32,753 bases of DNA from Thermoplasmatota archaeon. Its GTDB lineage: Archaea; Thermoplasmatota; Poseidoniia; Poseidoniales; Poseidoniaceae. Within the stretch, counting starts at the first letter, position 1, and every line of letters starts with the position of its first letter. Positions 7,968 to 17,070 of the stretch are shown here, piece after piece. The DNA is taken from contig JAURMD010000060.1 in assembly GCA_030830875.1 (NCBI GenBank), positions 1 through 32,753 of the forward strand. The letters are read 5' to 3'. A program made the translations under genes and the position numbers. Under the pieces are notes generated by a model, which ran no database searches, was not told the origin of the DNA, and saw only the letters and a program-made list of their open reading frames with translations.

Positions 7968-8993
7968 ATGGGCTGCAACCTGAAGGACCTCGCCACCCCG
8001 GAACGCGTCCGGCTTCCTGACCTCGCAGGACAGCGCGTGGGCATCGACGCCTTCCTGACGGCCTTTCAATTCCTCACCACCATGCGAGATCGTTCCCCGG
8101 AGGGGGACGGCATGCCCCTGCGCGCACCCGACGGCCGGTACGTGGCCCACCTGATGGGGTTCCTGCAGCGTACTGTTTCGTTGCTTGAAGCCAGCATCAT
8201 CCCCGTGTTCGTGTTCGACGGGCCCTCCCCCGCACTGAAGGAGGCTGAACTTGCCGCTCGGCGGGCCAGGCGCGTCGAAGCCGAGGAGCAGTACGCCGCG
8301 GCACGCTCAGCAGGTGACCATCGCCTCGCGCAGAAATTGGCAGCGCGCATCATGCACTATTCCCCAGAAATGGTTGAGGAGACGAAGACGATGCTTGACA
8401 TGCTCGGAGTTCCTTGGGTGGCTGCAGCGGCGGAGGGCGAAGGTCAGGCAGCGGTGATGGCCAAACGCGGTCACCTCGACGTGGTGGCCACGCAGGACTG
8501 GGACGCCTTGCTGTACGGGTCTCCAGTGCTCGTACGGCACCTGATGGCGGACGGAAGCAAGGCCTACGGCAAGGTCATCCATGCTGAACGGATCGATTTG
8601 GCCGCCATGCGCGAGGCCATCGGGTTGAGCCAAGACCAATTGGTTGACCTCGGCATCATGATTGGGACCGATTTCCACCCCGGTGTCCGCGGAGTGGGGC
8701 CGAAAACAGGCCTGAACCTCTTGCTCAAGCATGGAACCCTGGAAGGTGTCTGCGCCGCGAAACAGGTCGAAGTTCCTGACAACCTCGACGAGATTCGGGC
8801 CATCTTCAACCATCATCCCGCGTCGGACACCGATCCGGCCTCCCTCTCGCTGGGGCCGGTCGATGCAACGGGGTTGACGCGTTTTCTTCAGGACGAGCGT
8901 GGGTTCAGCCAGCGCCGCATGGACGACGCCTTTGACCGCCTGAAGAACGCAGGGCGCCTTGGCGGCGGCCAGACATCGTTGTTTTCGTTTTGA
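7968..8993 (+). CDS. fen: Flap endonuclease 1
   Basis: MGCNLKDL, GIDAFLTAFQFLTT, VFVFDGPSPALK, AAAEGEGQAAVMAKRG, ATQDWDALLYG, IGTDFHPGVRGVGPKTGLNLL; C-terminal PIP-box-like GQTSLFSF. Confidence 0.95.
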   Translation: MGCNLKDLATPERVRLPDLAGQRVGIDAFLTAFQFLTTMRDRSPEGDGMPLRAPDGRYVAHLMGFLQRTVSLLEASIIPVFVFDGPSPALKEAELAARRARRVEAEEQYAAARSAGDHRLAQKLAARIMHYSPEMVEETKTMLDMLGVPWVAAAAEGEGQAAVMAKRGHLDVVATQDWDALLYGSPVLVRHLMADGSKAYGKVIHAERIDLAAMREAIGLSQDQLVDLGIMIGTDFHPGVRGVGPKTGLNLLLKHGTLEGVCAAKQVEVPDNLDEIRAIFNHHPASDTDPASLSLGPVDATGLTRFLQDERGFSQRRMDDAFDRLKNAGRLGGGQTSLFSF

Positions 8994-9099
8994 GGCGGTC
9001 GCGCAACATTCCTCAGGGCTTTGCTTCCTCAAGGCGTCCGCGGAGTGGACGGGTTGATAAGGGTCCATCGCGTCAAACTACTGAACAACGAGTTCAGGA

Positions 9100-9531
9100 A
9101 TGAGAACGATGAACCGACGAACGACGCGAATGAGCACGCCTTGGGATCTTTTTGGGGACGTGGACCGGCTGATGTCCAACCTCTTCGTGCCGATGGCCCG
9201 GCCCGCCCGTGGTCACGGCCACCCCGCCTGGCGGGTTGAGCAGCGTGAGGAGGGATGGGACCTCGAAGTGGACCTTCCAGGCTATGCTCGCGAGGAGGTG
9301 ACCGTGGACGTGGCCGAAGGGGAACTCACCGTGGAAGCACGTCGCGTGGGTGTGGCACCGGAGGACGGTTCCGATGCCCCCGTCTTGCGAGAACACCGCC
9401 TTCGCCTGACCCTGCCCGACGACGTCGATGTGGCGGCGGTCGAAGGTGGACTTGCTGATGGACAACTTCGTCTCCACCTGCCTCGGGTGCTTCCCGTGCT
9501 GCCAGAGAGCCGACGGATCGAACTCGTCTGA
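9100..9531 (+). CDS. Small heat shock protein, Hsp20/alpha-crystallin family
   Basis: PWDLFGDVDRLMSNLF, WDLEVDLPGYAREEVTVDVAEGELTVEA, REHRLRLTLPDDVDVAAVEGGLADGQLRLHLPR. Confidence 0.92.
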   Translation: MRTMNRRTTRMSTPWDLFGDVDRLMSNLFVPMARPARGHGHPAWRVEQREEGWDLEVDLPGYAREEVTVDVAEGELTVEARRVGVAPEDGSDAPVLREHRLRLTLPDDVDVAAVEGGLADGQLRLHLPRVLPVLPESRRIELV

Positions 9532-9533
9532 GC

Positions 9534-10571
9534 TCAGGCGTGAAAGCGGTGCGGACTCGCCACATGAGGCACCCCTTGCGTTGATGCAACAGCACCGGAT
9601 GCGCTTGATTGTGCATCGGCCAGCGCCTCAAGGATGCTGTTTACAGGGGCGCACGGAACGCCGACCAAGCGCTGTTCGACCTCCACCCTGCTGAGGTTCA
9701 TCACGACCGCCGCCACAGCAGCTTCGACGCGTGCACGGTCCAGCACCCGGCCGGAATTCGTGCTCCAGGCGCCGTCGTCGGGAACGTCCAACGAGAACGC
9801 GTCGACAAGCGTGCTCCATTGTGCGTCTGACCCAACGGCAATCGCCACGTCGCCGTCTGCTGCGGAAAAGACCCGGTAGGGCACGAGGTTCGGATGTGCC
9901 GTACCCATCCGCACGGGCTCCCCGCCCCCGATCAACGCGTTCTGGGCTTGGTTGATGAGCAGGTCCAACGCGCAGTCCCACAGCGACAAGCGAAGCCTCG
10001 CGCCTTGTCCGGTACGCTCCCGACGGTACAGCGCAGCCAGGATTGCAGCGCTGGCATGGAGTCCCGTGGTGACGTCGATCACGGCGACACCAACCTTGGC
10101 CGGCGCTCCCTCGGCATCACCGGTGATGCTCATCAGGCCGCTGCGGGCCTGCATCGCGAGGTCGTATCCCCCCTCGTCCCGGCGTGGTCCGTCGTTGCCG
10201 TAGGCCGTGATGCTGCAGACGATGGCCCGTTCCGGCCATGGTGCGAACCACCTATCGGCCGTTCCCGGGCGGAAGTTCTCGAGGACCACATCGGCGTTCG
10301 CGACCAGTCGGCGCACGTCGTCGACATCCTCCTGCTTGCGGAGGTCCCGTCGGATGATGTGTTTGCCGAGGTTCACCGACGTCCAGTAGGCCGCGACCTC
10401 TTCACCCTCCACGTTCGTGAATGGCGGGCCCCAGCCACGGGTATCGTCGCCCCACGGCGCTTCGATGCGCAGCACGTCGGCGCCAAGGTCCAGCAGCGCC
10501 TTCGCCGCGTAGGGTCCAGCCAGAACCCGGGACAGGTCGAGCACGCGCACGCCCTCCAAGGGTCGGAACAT
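9534..10571 (-). CDS. CaiB/BaiF family CoA-transferase (type III)
   Basis: MFRPLEGVRVLDLSRVLAGPYAAKALLDLGADVLRIEAPWGDDTRGWGPPF, LVANADVVLENFRPGTADRW, GEPVRMGTAHPNLVPYRVF. Start trimmed from the ORF start at 11018 to 10571. Confidence 0.93.
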   Translation of the reverse strand: MFRPLEGVRVLDLSRVLAGPYAAKALLDLGADVLRIEAPWGDDTRGWGPPFTNVEGEEVAAYWTSVNLGKHIIRRDLRKQEDVDDVRRLVANADVVLENFRPGTADRWFAPWPERAIVCSITAYGNDGPRRDEGGYDLAMQARSGLMSITGDAEGAPAKVGVAVIDVTTGLHASAAILAALYRRERTGQGARLRLSLWDCALDLLINQAQNALIGGGEPVRMGTAHPNLVPYRVFSAADGDVAIAVGSDAQWSTLVDAFSLDVPDDGAWSTNSGRVLDRARVEAAVAAVVMNLSRVEVEQRLVGVPCAPVNSILEALADAQSSASGAVASTQGVPHVASPHRFHA

Positions 10572-10635
10572 GGCCCGTGCTCGTCCAGACGGTGGATGAA
10601 GCCTCTCCGTCGACTGCAACGGCCTCAGCGTTCTT

Positions 10636-12144
10636 GTGCAGGCGTGCACGCCGAGGACCGTGGAGGAGCGTGGACGCCGTTGGCTCGCCGTTGGCGTGCT
10701 GCTCGTGGTGGTCGCCCTTGTTCGGAACGCACCGGGGCTCGACACGACCCTCCTGCTCGCCGTCGATGAGGACGGGCAGGCTCCGTGGGGCTCTGCTCGA
10801 ACGGTGGACCCGCTGGCCAGCGACCCGGACAGCAGCACTTCGCTGAGCCAAGCGGCGTGGATTGACCCGCTCGGTTTGGGCCTGCTTGGGGTACGGTTGG
10901 TCGGTGTCGCTTCCCTTTCCCTCCTGGCATGGGGGTTGGGGAGCCTTCCACGCTGGCGCGATCCTGAGGCGGCATGGTCGCCGTGGTTGGCGTCCATCGT
11001 CCTGTTGCACCCGGGCATGCTCTTCGCGGTCGGGCGCGGCTACAGCGAGCCGCTGGGAGCCGTGCTGGGAGGCGTCATGCTCCTCGTCACCGTGCATCCA
11101 GCGCTGGCCAAGCGCCCGCTTGCCCAGCGGGCGCCGATCACGGTGGTGGTCGGGACCGCTGCTGCCTCGGCCCTCTTGGCCCTGAAGGGGCTCAATCCAG
11201 CCCTCGCGTTGGGCTGGGGCCTCCTGCTGCTCCTGTGGTTTGCTGCGAAAGCCGCTGGAGGCGGGAAAGGAAACCTTGCGGCCGCTCACCCCTTGGGTCG
11301 ATTGCTCATCATCGCGTTCCTCTGTGGGGTGATGTACACGGGCATGCTTGGTCCGGGCAGCGTTTCCGATGCCATCGAGATGGGCGTGTGGTGGGTCTAC
11401 GTGCCCTTCGCCGTGTTCGACCTGTTCGGGCTCTACCTCCTGCTGGGTGCAGGCCTTTGGGCCTTCCTCGGTACCGCGTCCACGCCCTCAGGACGACGCG
11501 AGGGCGGGTCGATGCTGCTCGTGATCGCCACCCTGCTTGGAGGTTTGTCGGCCTACGTCGCGGCCTTGTGGGCCGTTGAGGGCCAGGCGTGGGACCTTGC
11601 ATGGTGGAAAACGATGGTCGTCCTCGGCAACAACGGAAGGCACGGACTGGTGCTGCTTCCTGCAGCGCTCTGGGCTGCCGTGCAGCTCCGTGGGGACGCA
11701 CCGCTTCCCACCGAACGCATGCATCTCGCCTTCGTGCTCATCCTCCCGTTGGCGGTGCTCGCCGCCGCGCACGGACAGACGCTGTGGACCGACGAAGCGG
11801 CCGAAGCGGCGCTCCCCTACCTCGAGGAGGGCGACGACCTCCTCTTGATTCACAACCCAACCCTCGCCGTGCACTGGTTGTACAGCATGCATCCCGTCCT
11901 GTCCGTGGAAGGCCCCGAAGGGCTTGTTGGCCACTGGCGTGCACCCGATGCAGGATGGGAGGACGAACTGTTCAACGGCAGCGTGCTGCCCAATCGCGGC
12001 GATTTGTCCAGCGTTGCGGTCGTCGTGGTGGCACCCGACCTCGATGTGGCCCTCGAGGGTTGGGTCGAGGTCGACGCGGGCGACGCGCCTTGGATGAACG
12101 GCGGCGGGACGTGGCGCATCCTCGTCCCTGCGGCAAACCCCTAA
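10636..12144 (+). CDS. Polytopic membrane protein of unknown function
   Basis: Long ORF with many hydrophobic segments (WLAVGVLLVVVALV, GLGLLGVRLVGVASLSLLAWGLG, LLIIAFLCGVMYTGM, LAFVLILPLAVLAAA) and a soluble C-terminal tail. Exact start uncertain (GTG 10636 or downstream GTG). Confidence 0.75.
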   Translation: MQACTPRTVEERGRRWLAVGVLLVVVALVRNAPGLDTTLLLAVDEDGQAPWGSARTVDPLASDPDSSTSLSQAAWIDPLGLGLLGVRLVGVASLSLLAWGLGSLPRWRDPEAAWSPWLASIVLLHPGMLFAVGRGYSEPLGAVLGGVMLLVTVHPALAKRPLAQRAPITVVVGTAAASALLALKGLNPALALGWGLLLLLWFAAKAAGGGKGNLAAAHPLGRLLIIAFLCGVMYTGMLGPGSVSDAIEMGVWWVYVPFAVFDLFGLYLLLGAGLWAFLGTASTPSGRREGGSMLLVIATLLGGLSAYVAALWAVEGQAWDLAWWKTMVVLGNNGRHGLVLLPAALWAAVQLRGDAPLPTERMHLAFVLILPLAVLAAAHGQTLWTDEAAEAALPYLEEGDDLLLIHNPTLAVHWLYSMHPVLSVEGPEGLVGHWRAPDAGWEDELFNGSVLPNRGDLSSVAVVVVAPDLDVALEGWVEVDAGDAPWMNGGGTWRILVPAANP

Positions 12145-12193
12145 AGCGGCGCAATCGGAGCATCGCTCGCCCCGAGGGGCACGTGGTGTTCCG

Positions 12194-14125
12194 ATGACCG
12201 TTCGCTATCCCGGAATTCCCGCCATCACCGACGGTGCGGGCAACATCGTGCACGTGGAGACGAACATCACCGAAGGCTCCTGCGCCTACCCCATCACGTC
12301 CTCGACCACGATGGGCGTGGGCTACGGTCAGGCGGTCGCCAACGGCAAGCGCAACCTCTGGGATACCCCCCTGATCTTCATCGAACCTGAGTCCGAGCAC
12401 TCCAGCGCCTCCGCCGCAGAAGGCTACGCGCTCGCGGGCGGTCGGGTGACGAACTTCACCTCCGGCCAAGGCCTCATCCTCATGAAGGAGGTGCTCTATG
12501 TCATCAGCGGCAAGCGCCTCCCCGTCGTCTTCCACATCGGTGCGCGCGCGATGACGAGCCACTCCCTCAATGTGCACGCCGGGCACGACGACATCATGGG
12601 CGTCGCCGACACGGGATGGGGCATCCTCTTCGGTCGCAACGCGACCGAAGCGGGGGACCTCGCGCTCATCGCGCGCCGCGCCGCGGAAGCGTCGTCCACC
12701 CCCTTCTTCAACGTCCAGGACGGTTTCTTGACGACCCACACCACCGAGAACGTGCTCCTGTGCGAGCCCGAATTCATGCAGGAGTTCGTTGGCAATCCGG
12801 CGGACAAGCTCCGCAACCTGATGGACCCAGCGCACCCCATTATGACGGGCGTCGTGCAGAACCAGGATTCGTACATGAAGGGGAAAATCGCTCAACGTTA
12901 CTTTACCGACACCGTGCGGCCTGCCCTCGAGGAAGCCATGGCCCTCTTCAGCAGCGCCACCGGCCGGGAGTATGGGCTCATCGACACCTACCAGATGGAG
13001 GACGCCGAGCACGCCATCGTCGGCATCGGCTCGATGATCGAGACCGCCACCACCGTGGTCGATGCCCTCCGCGCCGAGGGCCGAAAGGTTGGATGCGTCC
13101 ACGTGACCTGCTTCCGCCCCTTCCCCGGGCCAGAGATCGTTCAAGCGGTGGCCAACTGCGCCAGCGTCGCGGTCCTGGAGCGCATGGACGATGGCCTTGC
13201 CAAGGACAACCCGCTGACCGCCGAGATCAAGGCCGCGATGATGGACGCCCTTCAGGGTGCCCCGGGCTACCCTGCGCTCGAACGCGTCCCGCGCGTCCAC
13301 ACCGGCGCGTATGGTCTTGGCTCCCGCGACGTCACCAGCGGCGACATCGTCGCCGTCTTCGACCTGCTCGCTTCGGACGAGGCACCTCGGTATTTCTCCC
13401 TCGGCATTGACCACGAAACGGCCTTGCCTTCCGTGGGTGGATTCGACGGGCGCCCGCACGGGTCGTTCTCGATGCGTGGTCACAGCGTTGGCGGCTTTGG
13501 CTCGGTCACGACGAACAAAGTCATCGCGGACGTGACCGCTGACCTGTTCGGAAAGACCGTGCAGGCCTACCCGAAGTACGGCTCGGAGAAAAAAGGCCTG
13601 CCCACCAACTTCTACCTGACCATCGCGGACGAACGCATCCGCATTCACCACGAACTCGATATCCTCGATTTCGTAGCAGTTCAGGACCGTTTCGCCTTCC
13701 TCAATGGCAACCCGCTGAAGGGCCTGCGTCAAGGCGGAACGGTGTTTCTGCAAACCACCGCCACAAGCGATGAAGACGTGCTGGCCGCGTTGCCCGCTTC
13801 CGCACGTGCGACCATCGCAGAGCATGGCCTCCGCGTGCTGTGGCTCGACACCGCCGCCATCGCCCGCGAGGTGAGCAGCCGCGACGACCTCATCGTCCGC
13901 ATGCAGGGCATCGTCCTGCTCGGCATCTTCCTGCGCAGCACACCCTTCGGCTCAAGCACGGACGAAACCTCCCTCTTCGAAGCCATCGAAGGCAGCCTGC
14001 GCAAGTACTTCGGGAAGAGTGGTGAACAGGTTGTTCAGGACAACCTCACATGCGTCCGTCGAGGGTTCAGTGAAGTCAACGTCATTGAGGCCGGTGCCTC
14101 AGCCGTCGTGGGGGTGAACGCATGA
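12194..14125 (+). CDS. Pyruvate:ferredoxin (2-oxoacid) oxidoreductase, fused alpha-gamma subunit (NifJ domains I-III-like)
   Basis: EGSCAYPITSSTTMGVGYGQAVANG, FTSGQGLILMKEVLYVISGKRLPVVFHIGARAMTSHSLNVHAGHDDIMGVADTGWGIL; C-terminal gamma domain FSMRGHSVGGFGSVTTNKVIADVTADLFGKTVQAYPKYGSEKKGLPTNFYLTIA. Confidence 0.95.
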   Translation: MTVRYPGIPAITDGAGNIVHVETNITEGSCAYPITSSTTMGVGYGQAVANGKRNLWDTPLIFIEPESEHSSASAAEGYALAGGRVTNFTSGQGLILMKEVLYVISGKRLPVVFHIGARAMTSHSLNVHAGHDDIMGVADTGWGILFGRNATEAGDLALIARRAAEASSTPFFNVQDGFLTTHTTENVLLCEPEFMQEFVGNPADKLRNLMDPAHPIMTGVVQNQDSYMKGKIAQRYFTDTVRPALEEAMALFSSATGREYGLIDTYQMEDAEHAIVGIGSMIETATTVVDALRAEGRKVGCVHVTCFRPFPGPEIVQAVANCASVAVLERMDDGLAKDNPLTAEIKAAMMDALQGAPGYPALERVPRVHTGAYGLGSRDVTSGDIVAVFDLLASDEAPRYFSLGIDHETALPSVGGFDGRPHGSFSMRGHSVGGFGSVTTNKVIADVTADLFGKTVQAYPKYGSEKKGLPTNFYLTIADERIRIHHELDILDFVAVQDRFAFLNGNPLKGLRQGGTVFLQTTATSDEDVLAALPASARATIAEHGLRVLWLDTAAIAREVSSRDDLIVRMQGIVLLGIFLRSTPFGSSTDETSLFEAIEGSLRKYFGKSGEQVVQDNLTCVRRGFSEVNVIEAGASAVVGVNA

Positions 14126-15723
14126 CCATTGAACGCGCACGAAAGATGACCGCCCACGACCCTGAATTCTTCGACGTCAAAGACTTCGAACAGCGCATTG
14201 TTGGCTCCTACAACGACGGCAGCGCGGACCATGGACTTCCGGCGGACCCGGTGGTCGGTCGTTCGATCATCGCCGCGGGAAGCGGCCGGTTGCGCGACTT
14301 CTCCTACATCGCGGACGAGATCCCGGCGTTCAAGGCCGACGCGTGCGTCGGATGCATGGACTGTGTGACCATGTGCCCCGACACGGCCATCCTCGGCAAG
14401 GTCGTCTCCGAAGACGACCTGCAGTCCGCCCTTGCGGAGTTCGACGGCGACGTCGAGGCGATGGAAGCGATGTGGCCGAAGGTGCGCAAGTACTGGGACC
14501 AGCGCGAGAAGAAGGGCGACGAACCCGGGCGATTTGGCATTTTCATCGACCCGTCCAAGTGCAAGGGCTGTGCTGAGTGCGTCGACGTGTGCGGTTCCAA
14601 AGAAGCCCTCGCCATGGTGTCGAAGGAAGCCAAGGGGCTCGACCAACATCGCGAAGAATTCGCTTTTTTCACGTCGCTGGGCGACACCAAGCAGGACTTC
14701 GTGAACGAGAAGTCGGTGATGGACATCATGCTCCGCCAAGACGCCCTCGGCTACGTTGGCGGCGCGGGCTCCTGCGCTGGCTGCGGCGAAGGCACGGCCC
14801 TCCGCATGATGGCCGCCGTTCTCGGGTACGACCACGGCAACGAGAATTGGGGCATCGTCAACTCGACCGGATGTTCGACGGTGTACGGCAGCACCTACCC
14901 GTTCAACCCCTGGAGCGTCCCGTGGACGAACTCCCTTTTCGAAAACGGACCCACCGACGCCATGGGTGTGCGGGTCCGCTGGGACCAAATCGGCTGGACC
15001 GACAAGAAACTCTGGGTGATCGGTGGCGATGGCGCGATGTACGACATCGGCTTCGGCGCCCTGTCCCGCATGATGGCCAGCGGCATGGACATCAAGGTCC
15101 TCGTCCTCGACACGCAGGTCTACTCAAACACGGGCGGTCAAACCTCCACGGCATCCTACACCGGCCAGAACGCCAAGTTCTACGCCCACGGTGCGGCCAT
15201 TCCCGGCAAGCAGGAATTCCGAAAGGAACTTGGCGCCATCGCCGCGATGCACCCCAACGTGTACGTGGCGCAGACCGTGACCTCCCTGCCCAACCACTTC
15301 TATCGGGCCATCCGTGAGGCCAACGCCCACAAGGGCCCCGCGGTGGTCTCGGTCTACACCACCTGCCAGCCGGAGCACGGCGTGGCCGACAACGGGGCCT
15401 ACGCGCAAGCCAACCTCGCCTTGCGAAGCCGCGCCTGGCCGATCTTCATCTTCGACCCGTCGAAGGGCCCCCGCTTCCAGGACCGTTGGGACCTTCGAGG
15501 CAACCCAAGCCCGAACAAGGACTGGCACCGCGTCAAGGACGAGAGCGGGGAGTGGCAGGAGGTCAAGTTCCGTGATTTCGCCATCACCGAAGGGCGCTTT
15601 GGCAAGCAATTCAGCAAGGACGGCACGCCCTCGAGCACCATCCTGTTGGCTGAGCAGGACCGCTTGGCCTACTGGAACCGTCTGCAGGACATGGCGGGCA
15701 TCGAGCGCGAAATCGAGGAGTGA
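14122..15723 (+). CDS. Pyruvate:ferredoxin (2-oxoacid) oxidoreductase, fused delta(2x4Fe4S)-beta(TPP) subunit
   Basis: CVGCMDCVTMCPD and CKGCAECVDVCG ferredoxin motifs, CAGCGEGTALRMM, GDGAMYDIGFGALSRMM, DTQVYSNTGGQTSTAS (TPP/Mg motif). ATGA overlap with preceding gene. Confidence 0.95.
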   Translation: MTIERARKMTAHDPEFFDVKDFEQRIVGSYNDGSADHGLPADPVVGRSIIAAGSGRLRDFSYIADEIPAFKADACVGCMDCVTMCPDTAILGKVVSEDDLQSALAEFDGDVEAMEAMWPKVRKYWDQREKKGDEPGRFGIFIDPSKCKGCAECVDVCGSKEALAMVSKEAKGLDQHREEFAFFTSLGDTKQDFVNEKSVMDIMLRQDALGYVGGAGSCAGCGEGTALRMMAAVLGYDHGNENWGIVNSTGCSTVYGSTYPFNPWSVPWTNSLFENGPTDAMGVRVRWDQIGWTDKKLWVIGGDGAMYDIGFGALSRMMASGMDIKVLVLDTQVYSNTGGQTSTASYTGQNAKFYAHGAAIPGKQEFRKELGAIAAMHPNVYVAQTVTSLPNHFYRAIREANAHKGPAVVSVYTTCQPEHGVADNGAYAQANLALRSRAWPIFIFDPSKGPRFQDRWDLRGNPSPNKDWHRVKDESGEWQEVKFRDFAITEGRFGKQFSKDGTPSSTILLAEQDRLAYWNRLQDMAGIEREIEE

Positions 15724-16509
15724 TCACCGCAGCGGAGGGGTCCACGCCCCGTGGTGACGGGCGTGGTCGTCAAGGTGCCAATACACCGTGACCAACGGCC
15801 GAGAGGCGTCCTCAACGACCGGCACCTCCTCGGCCTTCAGCACGTCAGGCAAGGCCCGCCATGCGCGTCGGGCGTTTCGACGAAGCAGCGGCAGATGGAG
15901 GGCTGGGCCGCAGGTTGGCAAACCCTTTCGCACCAACCAGGGGCGTTCAACCAGGCCTGCATCGGTCATCGCCCGCTCCACGTCCGTCCACGAACGCCCG
16001 GGTCCTGCCTTCTTGCGTACGAGGAAGGAAGGGTTCACGGAGGAATCCACGGTCATGCCGACGCCGGCCAGCACCCTCGCCATCCACGGTGCAACGTAGC
16101 CAGATGGAGCGCGAAACCATGGCTGAACGCGGTCACCAAACGCTTCCCGCAATCGATGCATGGACGTTGTGAGCGCGTCGTTGAAGCGGAGTTCGTCGGC
16201 GGGCCAAGCCCCCCAGGCTCGATGGTGAAGCCCGTGGCAGCCCACGGTCACGCCCGGGCGGTTCGTGAGGCTCAGAAGGGCGTCCCGGGAGGCATCGACC
16301 TCGAGTTGATCGGCGATGACGAAGAGCGTGACGGGGACCGATTGACGGTCAAGCCACGCCCCCAACGCTGAGCACGCCGAAAGCCACGCCTCGCTCGGCG
16401 TGCGGTCCACGCCCCGTCCATCGGGTGATGCACTGCGGGTTGGGTGGCCTTGCATCGAGGGCCGGTGATGACGGTCGTCCGTGTCCACGGTCAGCCACGT
16501 GCGGGTCAC
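15724..16509 (-). CDS. Polysaccharide deacetylase (NodB-homology) family protein
   Basis: GTG start VTRTWLTVDTDDRHH; VTLFVIADQLEVD, GVTVGCHGLHHRAWG, WFRAPSGYVAPWMARVLAGVGMTVDSSVNPS. GTGA overlap with the GNAT gene. Confidence 0.85.
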   Translation of the reverse strand: MTRTWLTVDTDDRHHRPSMQGHPTRSASPDGRGVDRTPSEAWLSACSALGAWLDRQSVPVTLFVIADQLEVDASRDALLSLTNRPGVTVGCHGLHHRAWGAWPADELRFNDALTTSMHRLREAFGDRVQPWFRAPSGYVAPWMARVLAGVGMTVDSSVNPSFLVRKKAGPGRSWTDVERAMTDAGLVERPWLVRKGLPTCGPALHLPLLRRNARRAWRALPDVLKAEEVPVVEDASRPLVTVYWHLDDHARHHGAWTPPLR

Positions 16510-17066
16510 GCCTCCCCGCCCCCAACCTGCACAAGGTGGAGGTGGTGAGGGATGGTCCGGCCTCCGAAGTCGATGCCAACAAACTCGTCGAGAGGCGTGC
16601 CGCCCCAGCGGCTGCACAAGGCGCGTGCGGTGGCCAAGCCGGGAGCGTTGTGGGGGTGCACCGCCACTTCAACCACGGCGTGGACTCCACGTTCGTGGAG
16701 CCACGAGAATACGGCATCGATGGCCCGTGTGGCCACGCGCTGACCTTGACGGTCGGCTCGAATCCAATACCCGAGGCTCCATGAACTGACATCGAGTTGC
16801 AGCTCGTCCCCAAGGGCGATCGTCCCAACGGTCCGTTCTTGGTCGCGAATGCACCAGAAATGGATTCTGTCCTCGTTCTCCGCTTGAATGATGTCACGGA
16901 CCATGTCGCCAATTTGTTCGGCCACCTGGTGCGGGTAGAGCCACGGCAACGCGGTCCGCCCGTCAACAGGTGCTTCGTTGTACATCGCCAAAAATTCGGT
17001 TAGGTCCCCTAGGGCCACAGGATGAAGGACGAGACCTCCTGCGGCCTCAAGGGTTGGCGTACGCAT
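16506..17066 (-). CDS. GNAT family N-acetyltransferase (RimJ/RimL-like)
   Basis: RTVGTIALGDELQLDVSSWSLGYWIRADRQGQRVATRAIDAVFSWLHERGVHAVVEVAVHPHNAPGLATARALCSRWGG. Confidence 0.88.
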   Translation of the reverse strand: MRTPTLEAAGGLVLHPVALGDLTEFLAMYNEAPVDGRTALPWLYPHQVAEQIGDMVRDIIQAENEDRIHFWCIRDQERTVGTIALGDELQLDVSSWSLGYWIRADRQGQRVATRAIDAVFSWLHERGVHAVVEVAVHPHNAPGLATARALCSRWGGTPLDEFVGIDFGGRTIPHHLHLVQVGGGEA

Positions 17067-17070
17067 CCGC

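Noticed and set aside
7967-8044. Extended N-terminus of the TrmG10-like gene (ORF starts at 8044 or 7969)
   Set aside because: Would overlap the FEN1 coding start; an internal Met at 7888 gives a conventional THUMP N-terminus and leaves a divergent promoter gap.
9053-9060. ttgataag as a TATA box for Hsp20
   Set aside because: Position is plausible but the match is weak and I see no supporting BRE; too uncertain to list as a feature.
10402-11289. 295-aa minus-strand ORF
   Set aside because: Overlaps the CoA-transferase in another frame and the membrane protein antisense; Arg/Pro/Gln-rich, no motifs.
11972-13825. 617-aa minus-strand ORF opposite the PFOR alpha-gamma gene
   Set aside because: Shadow ORF in high-GC DNA; no recognisable motifs, while the plus strand encodes clear PFOR domains.
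14122-14125. PFOR split as a frameshift artefact of a single nifJ
   Set aside because: The junction is a typical ATGA stop/start overlap with both ends at natural domain boundaries, so two real genes are more likely.
14035-14988. 317-aa minus-strand ORF opposite the PFOR beta gene
   Set aside because: Shadow ORF opposite conserved ferredoxin and TPP motifs.
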